The notes: generated by a model from the sequence alone, not told the origin. A stretch of DNA of 64,000 bases from Accumulibacter sp. (GCF_023806635.1 NZ_JAMTDQ010000081.1:1-64000); one strand, 5' to 3'. Shown: positions 19,305 through 30,909, counted from the first letter of the stretch. Numbers and translations: made by a program.

Positions 19305-22012
19305 GTCAGGCTTTCCTCCTCGGCGCCATCCAGTGAAGGTGGAGTCCCACGCGGCAAGGAGAACACGAAGCGTGCGCCACCACCACGGCGGTTCCCTGCC
19401 CGAATGGTGCCACCATGCGCAGCGACAATGGCGCGGCAGATCGCCAGCCCGAGACCGACTCCTGAGGTTGCACTTTCCTTCTGGCCGCGCTCGAACTTGC
19501 TGAAGATCAGTTCCTCCTTGCCAGCCGGCAGCCCGGGTCCGTCATCCTCGACCCAGATCTCCACCTGATCGTGGGAGCCCGGCGCGGCGCCGATCTCGAT
19601 CATGGTTCCGGCGGGTGTGTATGTGACGGCGTTCTCTAGGAGGTTGCACAGCACACGTTCGACCAGTACGGCGTCGAATTCCAGCAAAGGTAGTTCGTCC
19701 GGCAGGTTGACGTCAACCCGATGGCCAGCCATCGTCGATCGCATCGCCTTGATGGCGCTGCCGACCACTTCCTCCAGTGGTTGCCACTGTCGATTGAGCT
19801 TGACGGCACCGGCCTGCAGGCGAGCCATGTCGAGCAGGTTGTTGAACAGGGAACTCATGCGCAACGCCTCTTCGCGCATCGATGCGGCGATGTCGCATTG
19901 CTCTCCCGTTGGCGGCGGCTGTGTCATGGACATCGAGTCGGCCAGAGCGACCAGCGCCGCGAGCGGCGTGCGCAGATCATGCGAGATCGCCGACAGCAGG
20001 GAATTGCGCAGGCGCTCAGACTCCATCTGCACCGTGGTCGCCCGCGCCACATCGACGTAATGGACACGTTCGAGGGAAATGGCGACCAGCCGGGCGAAGG
20101 TGTCGAGTAGGCGACGCTGCTCGGGGGCCATCAGCCGCCGTGGGTGGCCCGGCTCCAGAACCAGCACGCCGCGCGTGCGCATCGGCGCCTTGAGGGGAAT
20201 GTACAGGAGGGGACTGCCGGCGAGGGTGTCGGTGCCGCAACCGGCCTCGGCACAGTGGTCGAAGGCCCATTGGCTGATGCCCACGTCTACCGCTGGGCCA
20301 CCGCCGGGCACCTGAATCGGTTCGTGCAACCGGTCTCGCTCGTCGGCGAGCATGATGGCGGCACGGGCGCCGAATCCGGTCGCAGCGAAACGCTGGCTGA
20401 TTTCGGCGATCTGCTCCGGCATCAGCGCACCAGACAGATCTCGCGACATCTCGTAGAGTGCCCGGACCCGCTGTTCGCGGCGACTGGCGACGCGGGCCTG
20501 GAACTTGAGGTCCGCCGTCAGCTTGGCGGTGACCAGGCCGACGGCCAGCATGACGGCGAAGGTCATCAGGTATTGGACGTCGCCGACGGCGAACGAAAAC
20601 CGCGGCGGCACGAAGAAGAAGTCGAAGGCCGCCACGTTGAGGAAGGCTGCCGCGACCGCCGGGCCGAGACCGTGGCGAACTGCAGAAAGAACCACCGCCA
20701 TCAGGAAGAGCATGGCGATGTTGGCACGGTCGAACACCGTGTGCAGCGGCATGGCAATGAGCGTCACCAGCGCACAGAAGACCGAGCTCATCGCGAAAGA
20801 CTGCCAGGGGGCGCGCAGCCGGTCGAGCAGCGACTCGCCGGTCGATTCCGCCTCGTGCCGCCTGTCGGCCGGCGTTTCCCCGCGCGCGACCTGGATGATG
20901 TCGAGATCGGGTGCAAGCTTGCCGACACGGTCAGCGAATGAGCGCTTCCAGGGTCGCCAGGCCTGCGCATGGTCGCGGCCGACAATGACCTTCGACAGGT
21001 TGTGGTCGCGCGCATAGTCGATGATGGTCGCGATCGCGTCGCTGCCGGAGAGGCTGGCTGTTTCTGACCCCATCTCCTGTGCCAGCTGGAGACTCTTGAG
21101 GATCTGCAAGCGCCGCTTTTCCGAGAGATGTCGCAGTTCCGGCGTCTCGACGTAGACCACGTGCCACGGCACGTCGAGCCTGGCGGCAATGCGGGCGGCG
21201 CTGCGGATGATGCGGTCGCTGCCATCTCCCGGGCCGATGCAGGCGAGAAGCGACTCACTCGTCTGCCAGGCGCGCGTGACCGACTTGTCGCGCCGATACT
21301 GGATCATTTCGCTGTCAACGCGGTCGGCAGTGCGGCGCAGTGCGAGTTCGCGCAGCGCGATCAGGTTGCCCTTGCGAAAGAAATTCTGGATCGCGCGCTC
21401 GGCCTGCTGCGGCAGATAGACCTTGCCTTCCTTGAGTCGCTGCAGCAGTTCGTCAGGCGTCAGGTCGACGAGAACGACTTCATCCGCGGCATCGAAGACG
21501 TGGTCAGGAACGGTCTCCCACACCCGGATGCCGGTAATGCCACCGACGACGTCGTTGAGGGTCTCCAGGTGCTGCACGTTGACGGTCGAATAGACGTCGA
21601 TACCGGACGACTGCAGTTCCTCGACATCCTGCCAGCGCTTGGCGTGGCGCGAACCCGGCACGTTGGAATGGGCGAGTTCGTCGACCAGGAGGAGGGCAGG
21701 CTTGCGCGCCAGGGCCCCGTCGATGTCGAACTCCTGCAACACCCTGTCACGGTAGGCCACCGCCTTCAGGGGCAGACGTTCCAGTCCCGTCAGCAGGGCT
21801 TCCGTCTCCTTGCGGCCGTGGGTTTCGACGACACCGATGACGACGTCCGTACCCTGCTCGTTCTGCTGGCGCGCGGCCGACAGCATGGCGTAGGTCTTGC
21901 CGACACCGGCCGAAGCGCCGAAGAAGATCTTCAGCTTGCCGCGGGCGGCACGAACCTCCTCTTCCTTGATCCTGTCGAGGATTCGATCGGGATCGGGGCG
22001 GCTGTCCTTCAT
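19301..22012 (-). CDS. kdpD: Sensor histidine kinase KdpD
   Basis: A 903-residue protein of the usual KdpD size. The N-terminal KdpD domain has the ATP loop GASAGVGKT (32-40) and a VETHGR motif. A universal-stress-protein-like domain follows, then four closely spaced membrane helices near the middle, a GAF-like region, and the kinase core with SAISHDLRTPLAAL and a GLPAGKEELIFSKFERG / GVGLGLAICR ATPase. KdpD senses potassium limitation and osmotic conditions and phosphorylates KdpE. The gene lies 83 bases after kdpC. Confidence 0.97.
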   Translation of the reverse strand: MKDSRPDPDRILDRIKEEEVRAARGKLKIFFGASAGVGKTYAMLSAARQQNEQGTDVVIGVVETHGRKETEALLTGLERLPLKAVAYRDRVLQEFDIDGALARKPALLLVDELAHSNVPGSRHAKRWQDVEELQSSGIDVYSTVNVQHLETLNDVVGGITGIRVWETVPDHVFDAADEVVLVDLTPDELLQRLKEGKVYLPQQAERAIQNFFRKGNLIALRELALRRTADRVDSEMIQYRRDKSVTRAWQTSESLLACIGPGDGSDRIIRSAARIAARLDVPWHVVYVETPELRHLSEKRRLQILKSLQLAQEMGSETASLSGSDAIATIIDYARDHNLSKVIVGRDHAQAWRPWKRSFADRVGKLAPDLDIIQVARGETPADRRHEAESTGESLLDRLRAPWQSFAMSSVFCALVTLIAMPLHTVFDRANIAMLFLMAVVLSAVRHGLGPAVAAAFLNVAAFDFFFVPPRFSFAVGDVQYLMTFAVMLAVGLVTAKLTADLKFQARVASRREQRVRALYEMSRDLSGALMPEQIAEISQRFAATGFGARAAIMLADERDRLHEPIQVPGGGPAVDVGISQWAFDHCAEAGCGTDTLAGSPLLYIPLKAPMRTRGVLVLEPGHPRRLMAPEQRRLLDTFARLVAISLERVHYVDVARATTVQMESERLRNSLLSAISHDLRTPLAALVALADSMSMTQPPPTGEQCDIAASMREEALRMSSLFNNLLDMARLQAGAVKLNRQWQPLEEVVGSAIKAMRSTMAGHRVDVNLPDELPLLEFDAVLVERVLCNLLENAVTYTPAGTMIEIGAAPGSHDQVEIWVEDDGPGLPAGKEELIFSKFERGQKESATSGVGLGLAICRAIVAAHGGTIRAGNRRGGGARFVFSLPRGTPPSLDGAEEESLT

Positions 22013-22095
22013 CTTCTTCTTGCTGCTCCTCGAGGCGAGAGCCAGGTTGCTGGCGTCAGAGGGCGCGACCGCACGTGCGGCCGCGCCGCGCCCGT

Positions 22096-22671
22096 TCAGC
22101 GCGCGTGTGCATCGAGGGCGAGGTTGAGGTTGAGGACATGGACGCGCGGTTCCCCGAAGACGCCGAGGTCGCGACCCTCGGTATTCTCGGCGACGAGTTG
22201 CCGCACTGCCTTCACTTCAAGGTGGCGGGTGCGGGCGACTCGCTCCAACTGGTAGTCGGCAGCGGCCGGGCTGATGTGCGGGTCGAGGCCGCTTGCCGAA
22301 GCGGTGACCAGGTCGATCGGTACCGGCCGCTGGTTGCCCGGATCGGCGGCGCGCAGCGCCGCAACCCGAGCCTTGACGGCATCGGCGAGGGCCGGGTTCA
22401 GGGGCCCCTGGTTCGAGCCCGCTGATGCGGCGGCATTGTAGGGCTGGGGCGCTGTTGCCGACGGGCGGCCCCAGAAGTACTTCGGATCGCTGAAGTTCTG
22501 GCCGATCAGCGCCGAGCCGATCGGCTTCCCATCCCGCATGATCAGGCTGCCGGCGGCGGCATCGGGAAAGGCGATCCGCGCCACGCCGGTCACCAGCATC
22601 GGATACACGAGACCGGTCACGACCGACAACAACACGAACAGGGAGAGGGCAGGGCGCAGCAACGCTTTCAT
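22096..22671 (-). CDS. kdpC: Potassium-transporting ATPase subunit KdpC
   Basis: A 191-residue membrane-anchored subunit: an N-terminal helix ([22 protein letters not shown]), the YFWGRPSAT and [13 protein letters not shown] blocks, and the C-terminal [17 protein letters not shown] motif. KdpC stabilises the KdpFABC complex and helps ATP binding by KdpB. The start at 22671 is preceded by GAGGAGG; an upstream in-frame ATG at 22689 would overlap kdpB and is less likely. The kdpB stop lies 10 bases upstream. Confidence 0.96.
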   Translation of the reverse strand: MKALLRPALSLFVLLSVVTGLVYPMLVTGVARIAFPDAAAGSLIMRDGKPIGSALIGQNFSDPKYFWGRPSATAPQPYNAAASAGSNQGPLNPALADAVKARVAALRAADPGNQRPVPIDLVTASASGLDPHISPAAADYQLERVARTRHLEVKAVRQLVAENTEGRDLGVFGEPRVHVLNLNLALDAHAR

Positions 22672-22681
22672 TGGTGCCTCC

Positions 22682-24748
22682 TCAGGCAAGACCGGCGGCG
22701 GCCAGCGCCATGTCGATCAGCTTGATGCCGATAAAGGGGGCGACCAAACCACCGAGGCCGTAGATCGCCAGATTGCGACGCAGCAGGGTGGCGGCGCCGA
22801 CGGCGTGATAGCGGATACCCTTGAGGGCCAGCGGAATCAGCGCGATGATGATCAGGGCGTTGAAGATGACCGCCGAGAGGATCGCCGAGGCCGGGCTGGC
22901 CAGACCCATCACGTTGAGTGCCGCAAGCGCCGGATAGGTGCTGACGAAGGCGGCCGGAACGATTGCGAAATACTTGGCGACATCGTTGGCGACGCTGAAG
23001 GTGGTCAGCGCGCCGCGCGTCATCAACATCTGCTTGCCGGTCTCGACGACTTCGATCAGCTTGGTCGGATTCGAGTCGAGGTCGACCATGTTGCCGGCTT
23101 CCTTCGCGGCCTGCGTGCCGGTATTCATCGCCACGGCGACGTCGGCCTGGGCCAGGGCCGGTGCGTCATTGGTGCCGTCGCCGGTCATCGCCACCAGGCG
23201 CCCTTCGCCCTGGTACTGGCGGATCAGCGCCAGCTTGGCTTCCGGGGTCGCTTCGGAAAGAAAATCATCGACGCCGGCCTCGGCGGCGATTGCAGCTGCC
23301 GTCAGGCGGTTGTCGCCAGTGATCATCACCGTCTTGATCCCCATCTGCCGCAGTTCGGCGAAGCGTTCCTTGATGCCGCCCTTGACGACGTCCTTCAGTT
23401 CGACGACACCGAGCACGCGTGTGTCATCGGCCACCACCAGCGGCGTGCTGCCGCGGCGTGCCGCCGCGTCCACGGCCGTCAGCACGGACTGTGGCATGGC
23501 GCCACCGAGGGCTTCGACATGCTGGCGGATGGCATCGGTGGCCCCCTTGCGGATCTGCCGGCCGGGCACATCGACGCCGCTCATCCGCGTTTGCGCCGAG
23601 AAATGCACGAACTGCGCTTCGAGCGCATGCACATCGCGCTCGCGCAGATTGAAGCGCTGCTTGGCGAGAACGACGATGCTGCGCCCCTCGGGCGTTTCGT
23701 CGGCGAGCGACGCCAGTTGCGCTGCGTCGGCGAGTTCGGCCTCGCTGACCCCGTCGGCGGGCAGGAAGGCCGCGGCCTGGCGATTGCCCAGCGTGATCGT
23801 GCCGGTCTTGTCGAGCAGCAGCACGTCGACGTCGCCGGCGGCTTCGACCGCGCGGCCGGATGTGGCGATGACGTTGGCCTGCATCATGCGGCTCATGCCG
23901 GCGACACCGACGGCGGAAAGCAGGCCAGCGATGGTGGTCGGAATCAGGCACACCAGCAGCGCGATGAGGACGGTGATACTGACCGGCGAACCCGATCCGG
24001 CCACCGCCACACTGAATTGGGAGAACGGCAGCAGGGTCGCGGTGACGCCGAGGAAAACGATGGTCAAGGCCGCCAGCAGGATCGCCAGCGCGATTTCGTT
24101 CGGCGTCTTTTGCCGCTTCGCCGTCTCGACCATGGCGATCATCCGATCGACGAAGGTCTCGCCGGGATTGACGGTGACGCGCACGACGAGCCAGTCGGAG
24201 AGCACGCGCGTGCCGCCGGTGACCGCCGAGAAATCTCCGCCTGATTCGCGGATGACCGGCGCCGATTCGCCGGTGATTGCCGATTCATCGACCGACGCGA
24301 CGCCTTCGATCACCTCGCCGTCGGCGGGAATCGTTTCGCCGGTGGTGACCAGGACGACGTTGCCGACGCGCAGGTCGTCCGCGGGAACCGTGTGCCACTC
24401 GGCGTCCGCGCGCGGGGCGCTCAACCGCTTCGCCCAGGTTTCCTTCTTCAGGCCGCGCAGTGACGCCGCCTGCGCCTTGCTGCGCCCTTCGGCCAGCGCT
24501 TCCGCGAAGTTGGCGAAGAGCACGGTAAACCACAGCCAGATCGCGACGCCGAGGATGAACGCCGTCGACTCCTGGCCCGGACCGCCGAGTGCCGGGACCG
24601 CTGCCAGCGTGGTCAGGATCGAACCGATGAAGACGACGAACATCACCGGATTGCGCCACTGCACGCGTGGATCCAGCTTGCGGAACGAGTCGATGATGGC
24701 CGGCGTGACGAGCGCCGGGTCGAACAGGGAAAAGGTCTTGCGTGTCAT
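22682..24748 (-). CDS. kdpB: Potassium-transporting ATPase ATP-binding subunit KdpB
   Basis: A 688-residue P-type ATPase. The phosphorylation site is Asp313 in DKTGTITLG. The TGES actuator loop (AITGES), the [17 protein letters not shown] hinge and several membrane helices are present. KdpB hydrolyses ATP and, with KdpA, moves potassium into the cell. The start at 24748 follows AGGAG. kdpA ends 16 bases upstream and kdpC begins 10 bases downstream. Confidence 0.98.
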   Translation of the reverse strand: MTRKTFSLFDPALVTPAIIDSFRKLDPRVQWRNPVMFVVFIGSILTTLAAVPALGGPGQESTAFILGVAIWLWFTVLFANFAEALAEGRSKAQAASLRGLKKETWAKRLSAPRADAEWHTVPADDLRVGNVVLVTTGETIPADGEVIEGVASVDESAITGESAPVIRESGGDFSAVTGGTRVLSDWLVVRVTVNPGETFVDRMIAMVETAKRQKTPNEIALAILLAALTIVFLGVTATLLPFSQFSVAVAGSGSPVSITVLIALLVCLIPTTIAGLLSAVGVAGMSRMMQANVIATSGRAVEAAGDVDVLLLDKTGTITLGNRQAAAFLPADGVSEAELADAAQLASLADETPEGRSIVVLAKQRFNLRERDVHALEAQFVHFSAQTRMSGVDVPGRQIRKGATDAIRQHVEALGGAMPQSVLTAVDAAARRGSTPLVVADDTRVLGVVELKDVVKGGIKERFAELRQMGIKTVMITGDNRLTAAAIAAEAGVDDFLSEATPEAKLALIRQYQGEGRLVAMTGDGTNDAPALAQADVAVAMNTGTQAAKEAGNMVDLDSNPTKLIEVVETGKQMLMTRGALTTFSVANDVAKYFAIVPAAFVSTYPALAALNVMGLASPASAILSAVIFNALIIIALIPLALKGIRYHAVGAATLLRRNLAIYGLGGLVAPFIGIKLIDMALAAAGLA

Positions 24749-24764
24749 CAAATTCTCCTGCGAA

Positions 24765-26576
24765 TCATCGTGTCGACCACAGCACCAGATGCTCGACCAC
24801 CGGTCCGAGCGCCAACGCGGGGACATAGTTGAGCAGACCGACCAGCAGCACGACACCGACCAGCAGCGCGACGAACAGCGGGCCGTGCGTCGGCAGGGTC
24901 CCGGCGCTCACCGGGATCCGCTTCTTGGCGGCCAGCGAACCGGCCATCGCCAGTACCGGTACGATCACGGCAAAACGGCCGAACCACATCGCCAGCGCCA
25001 GCAGCACGTTGTAGAAAGGTGTGTTGGCCGAGAATCCGGCGAAGGCGCTGCCGTTGTTGTTGGCTGCCGACGAGAAGGCGTAGAGGATTTCGGCAAAGCC
25101 GTGCGCGCCCGGGTTGGCGATACCGGCCCGGCCAGCCTCGGTCATCACGGCAGCGGCGGTGCCGACGAGGACCAGCAGCGGCGTCGCGAGGATGGCGATC
25201 GACGTCATCTTCATCTCGTGCGCCTCGATCTTCTTGCCCAGGTATTCCGGCGTCCGTCCGATCATCAGTCCGGCGATGAATACCGCCAACACGGCAAAGA
25301 TCAGCATGCCGTAGAGGCCGGAGCCGACACCGCCGAAGACGACTTCACCAAGTTGCATCATCACCAGCGGCACGGCACCGCCGAGCGGCGTGAACGAGTC
25401 GTGCATCGCATTGACCGCCCCGCAGGACGCGGCCGTGGTGACCGTGGCAAAGAGGGCCGAATCGGCGATACCGAAGCGCGCTTCCTTGCCCTCCATGTTG
25501 CCGTCGCTCAGGGCGGTGGTGCGCACGCTCGTCGCCTCGGTTTCGCCGACCTGCGCCAGCAGCGGATTGCCTTGCTGCTCGAAGCCGATCGCGCCGATGG
25601 CAAAGCTGACGAAGAGCAGCGCCATCGCGGCAAACACCGTCCAGCCCTGGCGCTCGTCGCCGACGATGCAGCCGAAGGCAATGCACAGCGCGCCGGGAAT
25701 CAGGAAGATCGACAGCATCTGCAGGAAGTTCACCAATGGCGTCGGGTTCTCGAAGGGGTGAGCCGAGTTGGCGTTGAAGAAGCCGCCGCCGTTGGTGCCG
25801 AGCATCTTGATTGCCTCCTGCGAAGCAACCGGACCCATGGCCAGGGTCTGGGTCGCAGTGGAGGCACGTTCCATCACCGGGTTGCCCTGCTCGTCCTGCA
25901 GCGGTTGGCCATCGGCGTCAAGCCTTGGAGCCTCGTATCTGGTCACGTCGAGCGTGGTCACCTCCTGGTAGGCGGCGAAGTTCTGGATCACACCCTGACT
26001 GCTCAGGAACAGCGCGAAAAGCAGCGACAGCGGCAGCAGAATCCAGGTGGTGGCACGAAAGATGTCTGCCCACGCATTGCCGATGCCTGTCGCCGAATGC
26101 CGTGCAAAGCCGCGGACGAGCGCGATGGCGACGGCGATGCCGGTGGCCGCGGAAACGAAGTTCTGCACCGTCAGGCCGAGCATCTGGATCAGGTAGCCCA
26201 TCGTCGATTCGCCGCCATAGCCCTGCCAGTTGGTGTTGGTGACGAAGCTCACCGCCGTGTTGAAGGCCGAATCGGGGCTGACATTGGCCATCGCCTGCGG
26301 ATTCAATGGCAACCACGGTTGCAGGCGCTGCAGGGCATAGACGGCGAGCAGGCCGAGTGCGTTGAACAGCACGACCGCCAGTGCATACTGCAGCCAGCCC
26401 ATCTCTTCGTCGCGCTGGATACCGCAGGCCCGGAACACCGCCTTCTCGACGCCGCTGACCCAGCTCTCGTGATTCCCCATGGTCATCACCCTGGAGATGT
26501 AGATGCCCATTGGTCGGGCCAGGAGCAGCAACATCGCCATGAAGAGACCGAGCAGGATCCATGCATGGTCGTTCAT
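24765..26576 (-). CDS. kdpA: Potassium-transporting ATPase channel subunit KdpA
   Basis: A 603-residue polytopic membrane protein related to potassium channels. The four selectivity-filter segments are visible: [49 protein letters not shown] and [11 protein letters not shown]. The length and ten or more membrane helices fit KdpA. Its ATG overlaps the kdpF stop (ATGA), showing translational coupling. Confidence 0.98.
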   Translation of the reverse strand: MNDHAWILLGLFMAMLLLLARPMGIYISRVMTMGNHESWVSGVEKAVFRACGIQRDEEMGWLQYALAVVLFNALGLLAVYALQRLQPWLPLNPQAMANVSPDSAFNTAVSFVTNTNWQGYGGESTMGYLIQMLGLTVQNFVSAATGIAVAIALVRGFARHSATGIGNAWADIFRATTWILLPLSLLFALFLSSQGVIQNFAAYQEVTTLDVTRYEAPRLDADGQPLQDEQGNPVMERASTATQTLAMGPVASQEAIKMLGTNGGGFFNANSAHPFENPTPLVNFLQMLSIFLIPGALCIAFGCIVGDERQGWTVFAAMALLFVSFAIGAIGFEQQGNPLLAQVGETEATSVRTTALSDGNMEGKEARFGIADSALFATVTTAASCGAVNAMHDSFTPLGGAVPLVMMQLGEVVFGGVGSGLYGMLIFAVLAVFIAGLMIGRTPEYLGKKIEAHEMKMTSIAILATPLLVLVGTAAAVMTEAGRAGIANPGAHGFAEILYAFSSAANNNGSAFAGFSANTPFYNVLLALAMWFGRFAVIVPVLAMAGSLAAKKRIPVSAGTLPTHGPLFVALLVGVVLLVGLLNYVPALALGPVVEHLVLWSTR

Positions 26577-26665
26577 GAGAAATCCTCCGGAAAGAGCAGC
26601 GCCGCGATCAGATAGACCAACAGGCCGCCGGCGGCGAGGCCGGCGAGGATGGTCAGCAGGCTCAT
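26573..26665 (-). CDS. kdpF: KdpF, tiny stabilising subunit of the Kdp pump
   Basis: A 30-residue single-helix peptide, [20 protein letters not shown] then [10 protein letters not shown]. It matches the known KdpF pattern of a short N-terminus, one glycine/leucine-rich helix with VYL, and a polar tail ending in a PE-rich motif. GGAGG lies just upstream of the ATG. The stop overlaps the kdpA start. Its small size makes it easy to miss. Confidence 0.9.
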   Translation of the reverse strand: MSLLTILAGLAAGGLLVYLIAALLFPEDFS

Positions 26666-26757
26666 GCGCGGCCTCCGGTCAGGCGGGCGCAGCCATGGGC
26701 GAAAGCCACGACAAGGCCGAACAGCACGGCCAGAGCGGCCAGATAGACGACATCCAT
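26662..26757 (-). CDS. 31-residue membrane peptide at the head of the kdp operon
   Basis: ATG at 26757, preceded by GGAGG, opens a 31-codon frame: [19 protein letters not shown], then [12 protein letters not shown]. It is one hydrophobic helix with a short basic tail. Its TGA overlaps the kdpF ATG (ATGA), the same coupling used between kdpF and kdpA. Similar short open frames precede kdpF in other proteobacterial kdp operons, but I know of no assigned function. It is probably a real gene given the ribosome-binding site and overlap. Confidence 0.7.
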   Translation of the reverse strand: MDVVYLAALAVLFGLVVAFAHGCARLTGGRA

Positions 26758-26837
26758 TGCATTCCTCCAGTCAGGGTGTTGACAAGGGGAATGCTAGTCC
26801 GGTGGCCCTCAAGATGGTCGAAAAGGAGACAAGCCGC

Positions 26838-26858
26838 GTGTAAAGACCTGATAAAGAT
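26838..26858 (-). promoter_or_regulatory. Probable KdpE operator
   Basis: On the minus strand the sequence reads CTTTATCAGGTCTTTACAC. Two CTTTA half-sites are 11 bp apart, as expected for OmpR-family regulators. The TTTAT-n6-TTTACAC spacing matches the E. coli kdp operator as I remember it. It lies about 80 bases upstream of the first kdp start codon. Confidence 0.55.
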
Positions 26859-27050
26859 CACGCGTCCACGACAGTCCCTGTGGCTGCCGCGGCAGAATCG
26901 CAACGGGCTCCCGGCTGATCGGGTTGGCCCGCATCGCGTGGCTGCAGCCGAGACGCTCCGCATGCCGGGCGGAACGGCTCGTGCCGAGGCAGGCAATGGA
27001 CGCCGACCTGCGTCGCCGGCGTCCGGCAATGGCGCCATCAAGACATCTGA

Positions 27051-28097
27051 TCAAAGGCTCGCCATGTCGATCACGAAGCGGTACTTGACGTCGCCTTTCA
27101 GCATCCGCTCGTAGGCCGAATTGATGTAGGCGATCGGGATCGTTTCGATGTCGGAAAGGATGCCATGGTCGGCGCAGAAATCGAGCATTTCCTGCGTCTC
27201 CCGTATGCCACCGATCAGCGAACCGGCGATGCGGCGGCGCTTGAAGATCAGGTTGAAGACATTCGACGGCGGGTGTGGCTCCGCCGGGGCGCCAACCAGG
27301 GCCATCGTGCCGTCGCGCTTGAGGAGTCGCAGGTAGGCGTCGAGGTCGTGTGGCGCCGCCACCGTGTTCAGGATGAAATCGAGTTGGTTGGCGTGCGCCG
27401 CCATCTGCTGCGGACTGGTCGAAATGCACACCGAGTCGGCACCAAGCCGCTCGCCATCGGCGATCTTGCCGGGCGAGGTGGTGAACAGGACGACGTGCGC
27501 GCCCAGTGCGTGCGCGATCTTGACCCCCATGTGGCCGAGTCCACCGAGACCGACGATGCCGACCGTCCTGCCGGGTCCGGCGCCCCAGTGGCGCAGCGGC
27601 GAGTAGGTCGTGATGCCGGCGCAGAGCAGGGGGGCGACACGCGCCAGGTCCTTCTCGTCGTGCCGGATGTGCAGGACAAAGGACTCCTTGACGACGATCG
27701 TCCGCGAATAGCCGCCGAAGGTATTCTCGCCGCCGAACACCGGGCCGTTGTAGGTACCCGTGAAACCGTTCTCGCAGTACTGTTCCTCTCCCTCATGGCA
27801 GGAATCGCAATGCCCGCAACTGTCGATCATGCAGCCCACGCCCGCCAGATCGCCCGGCTTGAAGCGGCGAACGCCGTTGCCGACGGCCACCACGCGGCCG
27901 ACGATCTCGTGCCCGGGAACGCAGGGGTAGATGGTGTTCTGCCACTCGCCACGGGCCGTGTGCAGGTCCGAATGACAGACGCCGCAATGGAGAATCTCGA
28001 TCTGCACATCCTCTGCGCCGGGATCGCGGCGCTCCAGTTCGAAAGGTGCAAGCGCACTGGTGCTGCTCCGCGCTGCATATGCCCTGGTCTTGATCAT
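27051..28097 (-). CDS. Zinc-dependent NAD(P) alcohol dehydrogenase (cinnamyl-alcohol-dehydrogenase group)
   Basis: A 348-residue medium-chain dehydrogenase. Catalytic zinc ligands lie in GVCHSD (Cys41) and PGHE (His63-Glu64). The structural zinc cluster is Cys94, 97, 100 and 108 (CGHCDSCHEGEEQYC). The Rossmann motif is GLGGLGHMGVKIA. The pattern is that of the YahK/AdhC group, which reduces a broad range of aldehydes, usually with NADPH. The start at 28097 is preceded by GAGGAGGA; a long in-frame extension upstream has no similarity. It is monocistronic, with its end facing the kdp promoter region. Confidence 0.94.
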   Translation of the reverse strand: MIKTRAYAARSSTSALAPFELERRDPGAEDVQIEILHCGVCHSDLHTARGEWQNTIYPCVPGHEIVGRVVAVGNGVRRFKPGDLAGVGCMIDSCGHCDSCHEGEEQYCENGFTGTYNGPVFGGENTFGGYSRTIVVKESFVLHIRHDEKDLARVAPLLCAGITTYSPLRHWGAGPGRTVGIVGLGGLGHMGVKIAHALGAHVVLFTTSPGKIADGERLGADSVCISTSPQQMAAHANQLDFILNTVAAPHDLDAYLRLLKRDGTMALVGAPAEPHPPSNVFNLIFKRRRIAGSLIGGIRETQEMLDFCADHGILSDIETIPIAYINSAYERMLKGDVKYRFVIDMASL

Positions 28098-28407
28098 GGC
28101 CGAGTTCCTCCTCTTGCCGATGGGGTCAATGGGTGTTTGAGCGCCGGGTCCGAACCGGCCTTGCCGTGGCCCGGCAGCGTCAATGGTACGCCAAAGCCTG
28201 ACCGTTGTTGCCCATATGGCGACGCCGTACGGCCACCTCGAACCGCTCTTCGCCAGGGCCTCCTGCCGGACTCCCGCGCGCGGGGTCGTGGACGTGGAAT
28301 CCTCGCTGATCGTCCGGGGCGGCAGGCAGCGTTCCTTCGTCGCCGGGCGGTTCGGCGCCGGCTGTCGTCCGGTGGCGGTCGCTGCCTGCTGGCTGCCGTC
28401 GCGCGAC
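28098..28407. other. Gene-free stretch between the dehydrogenase and the ABC permease
   Basis: About 310 bases in which I see no gene, RNA or clear hairpin. It should contain the promoter of the dehydrogenase gene. Confidence 0.4.
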
Positions 28408-29666
28408 TTACAAGCGGGGCGTGAGGCCGTCGGCGAGCGACAGGCGATAAGCCGAATAGCCGGGCACGAGACTGGCCAGCAGGCCGGCGGCGACGACTGC
28501 CGCCAGCAGCCGCAGTTCATCGCTGCTGACCCAGCGCACGCTCAGCGAGAGGCCGAAGTGGGCCTGCACGAGCGGCGCCAGAACGGCGCTGAGCAGCGCC
28601 AGCAGCGCGACGCCGAGGAGCGCGCCGAGGAGGGTGATGAAAAGCGCCTCGGCGCTCAGGAGGAGGAACAAATCGCGTGGGCGCGCACCCACCGAGCGCA
28701 GGATCGCCAGCTCGCGGCGCCGTTCGCCGAGGCTGGCGAGGATCACCGCGACGAGGCCCGCGAGACCGACGGCGAGAACCATCGCCGACACGGCCAGCAG
28801 CGTCCGCTCGGCAAGGCCCACCATTTCCCAGAGTTGATCGAGGGCGACTCCGGGCAGCACCGCCAGGAGCGCCTCGCCGGGGTGCTGGTTGATCTGCCGC
28901 TGCAGGCGGAAGACGGCGGCGCGGTTTTTCAGGCCGATCAGCGCGGCAGTGATCTCCTTCGGCTGCAGGTCGAACTTGCGCACGTGCTCGGCGGGAATCG
29001 ACAGGCCTGGCAGCGGCGCACCGCCTGCCCAGTCGAGATGGATCGCCTCGATCGCCTGCAGACTGACGTGCAGCGTGCGGTCGACCGGCGTGCCGGTCGG
29101 CGCGAGAATGCCGACGACCGTGAACGGCTTGTCGTCATGTTCGGCGAGGCCGACGTCGCCCATGCCGTGGCTGATGATGATCTGGTCGCCGATCCGGTAC
29201 GCAAGCCGCTTCGCCACCTCGGCCCCGAGAACGGTCTCGAAGATGCCGTCGAACGGCCGGCCGGCGGCAAACTGCAGCGCTTGCCCGTCGCCGTAGCGGA
29301 AGTGCTCGAAATAGGCGCCGGTCGTCCCGAGTACCGGCAGGCCGTGGTGCGAGTCGCCGAGCGACAGTGGAATGGCCCAGGCCACCGCCGGATCGCCGGC
29401 GATCGCCTGATAGCTCTGCCAGCGGATGTTGTTGCTCGCTTCGCCGAGACGGAAGACCGCGTAGAGCATCAGCTGCACGGCGCTGGTGCGCGCCCCGACG
29501 ACGAGATCGGTTCCCGACACCGACAGCGCGAAGCTGTTGCGCGCCTCGTGACGGACGCGCTCGACGCCGAGGAGCAGGGTCACGCTGAGGGCGACGGCGA
29601 CCAGCGTCATGCCGAGTGTCAGGCGCCGGTTCCAGGCGCTGCGCACGGCCAGCGTCAGCAGCCACT

Positions 29667-29670
<4 letters not shown>
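28408..29670 (-). CDS. ABC transporter permease of the MacB/FtsX type
   Basis: A 420-residue permease: one N-terminal membrane helix (LTLGMTLVAVALSVTLLLGV), a large periplasmic domain, then three C-terminal helices (VSAMVLAVGLAGLVAVILASL; LLSAEALFITLLGALLGVALLALL; LLAAVVAAGLLASLVPGYSAYR). The ERRRELAILRSVGARPRDL stretch between the first two is the FtsX-domain coupling segment. Such proteins work by mechanotransmission rather than classic import. Its start overlaps the stop of the ATPase gene by 4 bases. Together with the DUF2796 gene it forms a three-gene operon that may handle metals. Confidence 0.9.
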
Positions 29671-30380
<710 letters not shown>

Positions 30381-30384
30381 CTCA

Positions 30385-30909
30385 CTACCAGGAGACCCGC
30401 CGCTGTTGCGGCGACAGCCGGGCGGCCGACTGGCCGCGTGGCCCGGCGACCTGCACGTCGAGGCGACGCAGCTTCGGGAAGCTGGCAAAGAGGCCGACCT
30501 CCAGGTCGCGCAGGGCTGCCGCATCCGCGCAGCGGAAGACGAAACTGCCGTCGAGATCGGCATGGTCGCCGCCGCCCACCGGCGGTGACGGCTGCAGCAG
30601 CGGCGACTCGAGCTCGACCGAGACCACCGTGCAGCGGGCCGCCGGCGTCGGGGTGAAGATCTCGCCGGCCTGGCGCAGGCGATCGGCCATGGTCTGCAGC
30701 GCCTGCTTCTGCTGCGCCGTTCGCGGCGCGTGCTCGAATCCGACGAGATTGGCGAGCGGCGTCTCCAGCTGCAGGCTGAGCGTGTTGCCGTCGACGGCGA
30801 CCTGCAGGCGTGCCGACCCGTGGACGTGTGCTCCGGGAGGTCCGGCGAGTGCCGCCACAGGGAGCAGGCAGGCCATCACAAGCAGGCAGGACAAGGGTGA
30901 TCTTTTCAT
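30385..30909 (-). CDS. Periplasmic DUF2796 (ZrgA-like) protein
   Basis: A 174-residue protein with a signal peptide (MKRSPLSCLLVMACLLPVAALA) followed by GAHVHGSARLQVAVDGNTLSLQLETPLANLVGFEHAP, the hallmark opening of DUF2796. The Vibrio member ZrgA takes part in zinc uptake. The central histidine-rich tract known from ZrgA is short here (GGGDHADLDG). Linked to an ATPase and an FtsX-type permease, it may be a metal-binding or assembly factor. The specific metal is not shown by the sequence. Confidence 0.8.
   Translation of the reverse strand: MKRSPLSCLLVMACLLPVAALAGPPGAHVHGSARLQVAVDGNTLSLQLETPLANLVGFEHAPRTAQQKQALQTMADRLRQAGEIFTPTPAARCTVVSVELESPLLQPSPPVGGGDHADLDGSFVFRCADAAALRDLEVGLFASFPKLRRLDVQVAGPRGQSAARLSPQQRRVSW

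Noticed and set aside
20144-26615. Long open frames on the plus strand across the kdp region
   Set aside because: They mirror the kdp genes in GC-rich DNA, are rich in His, Arg and Gly, and match no family.
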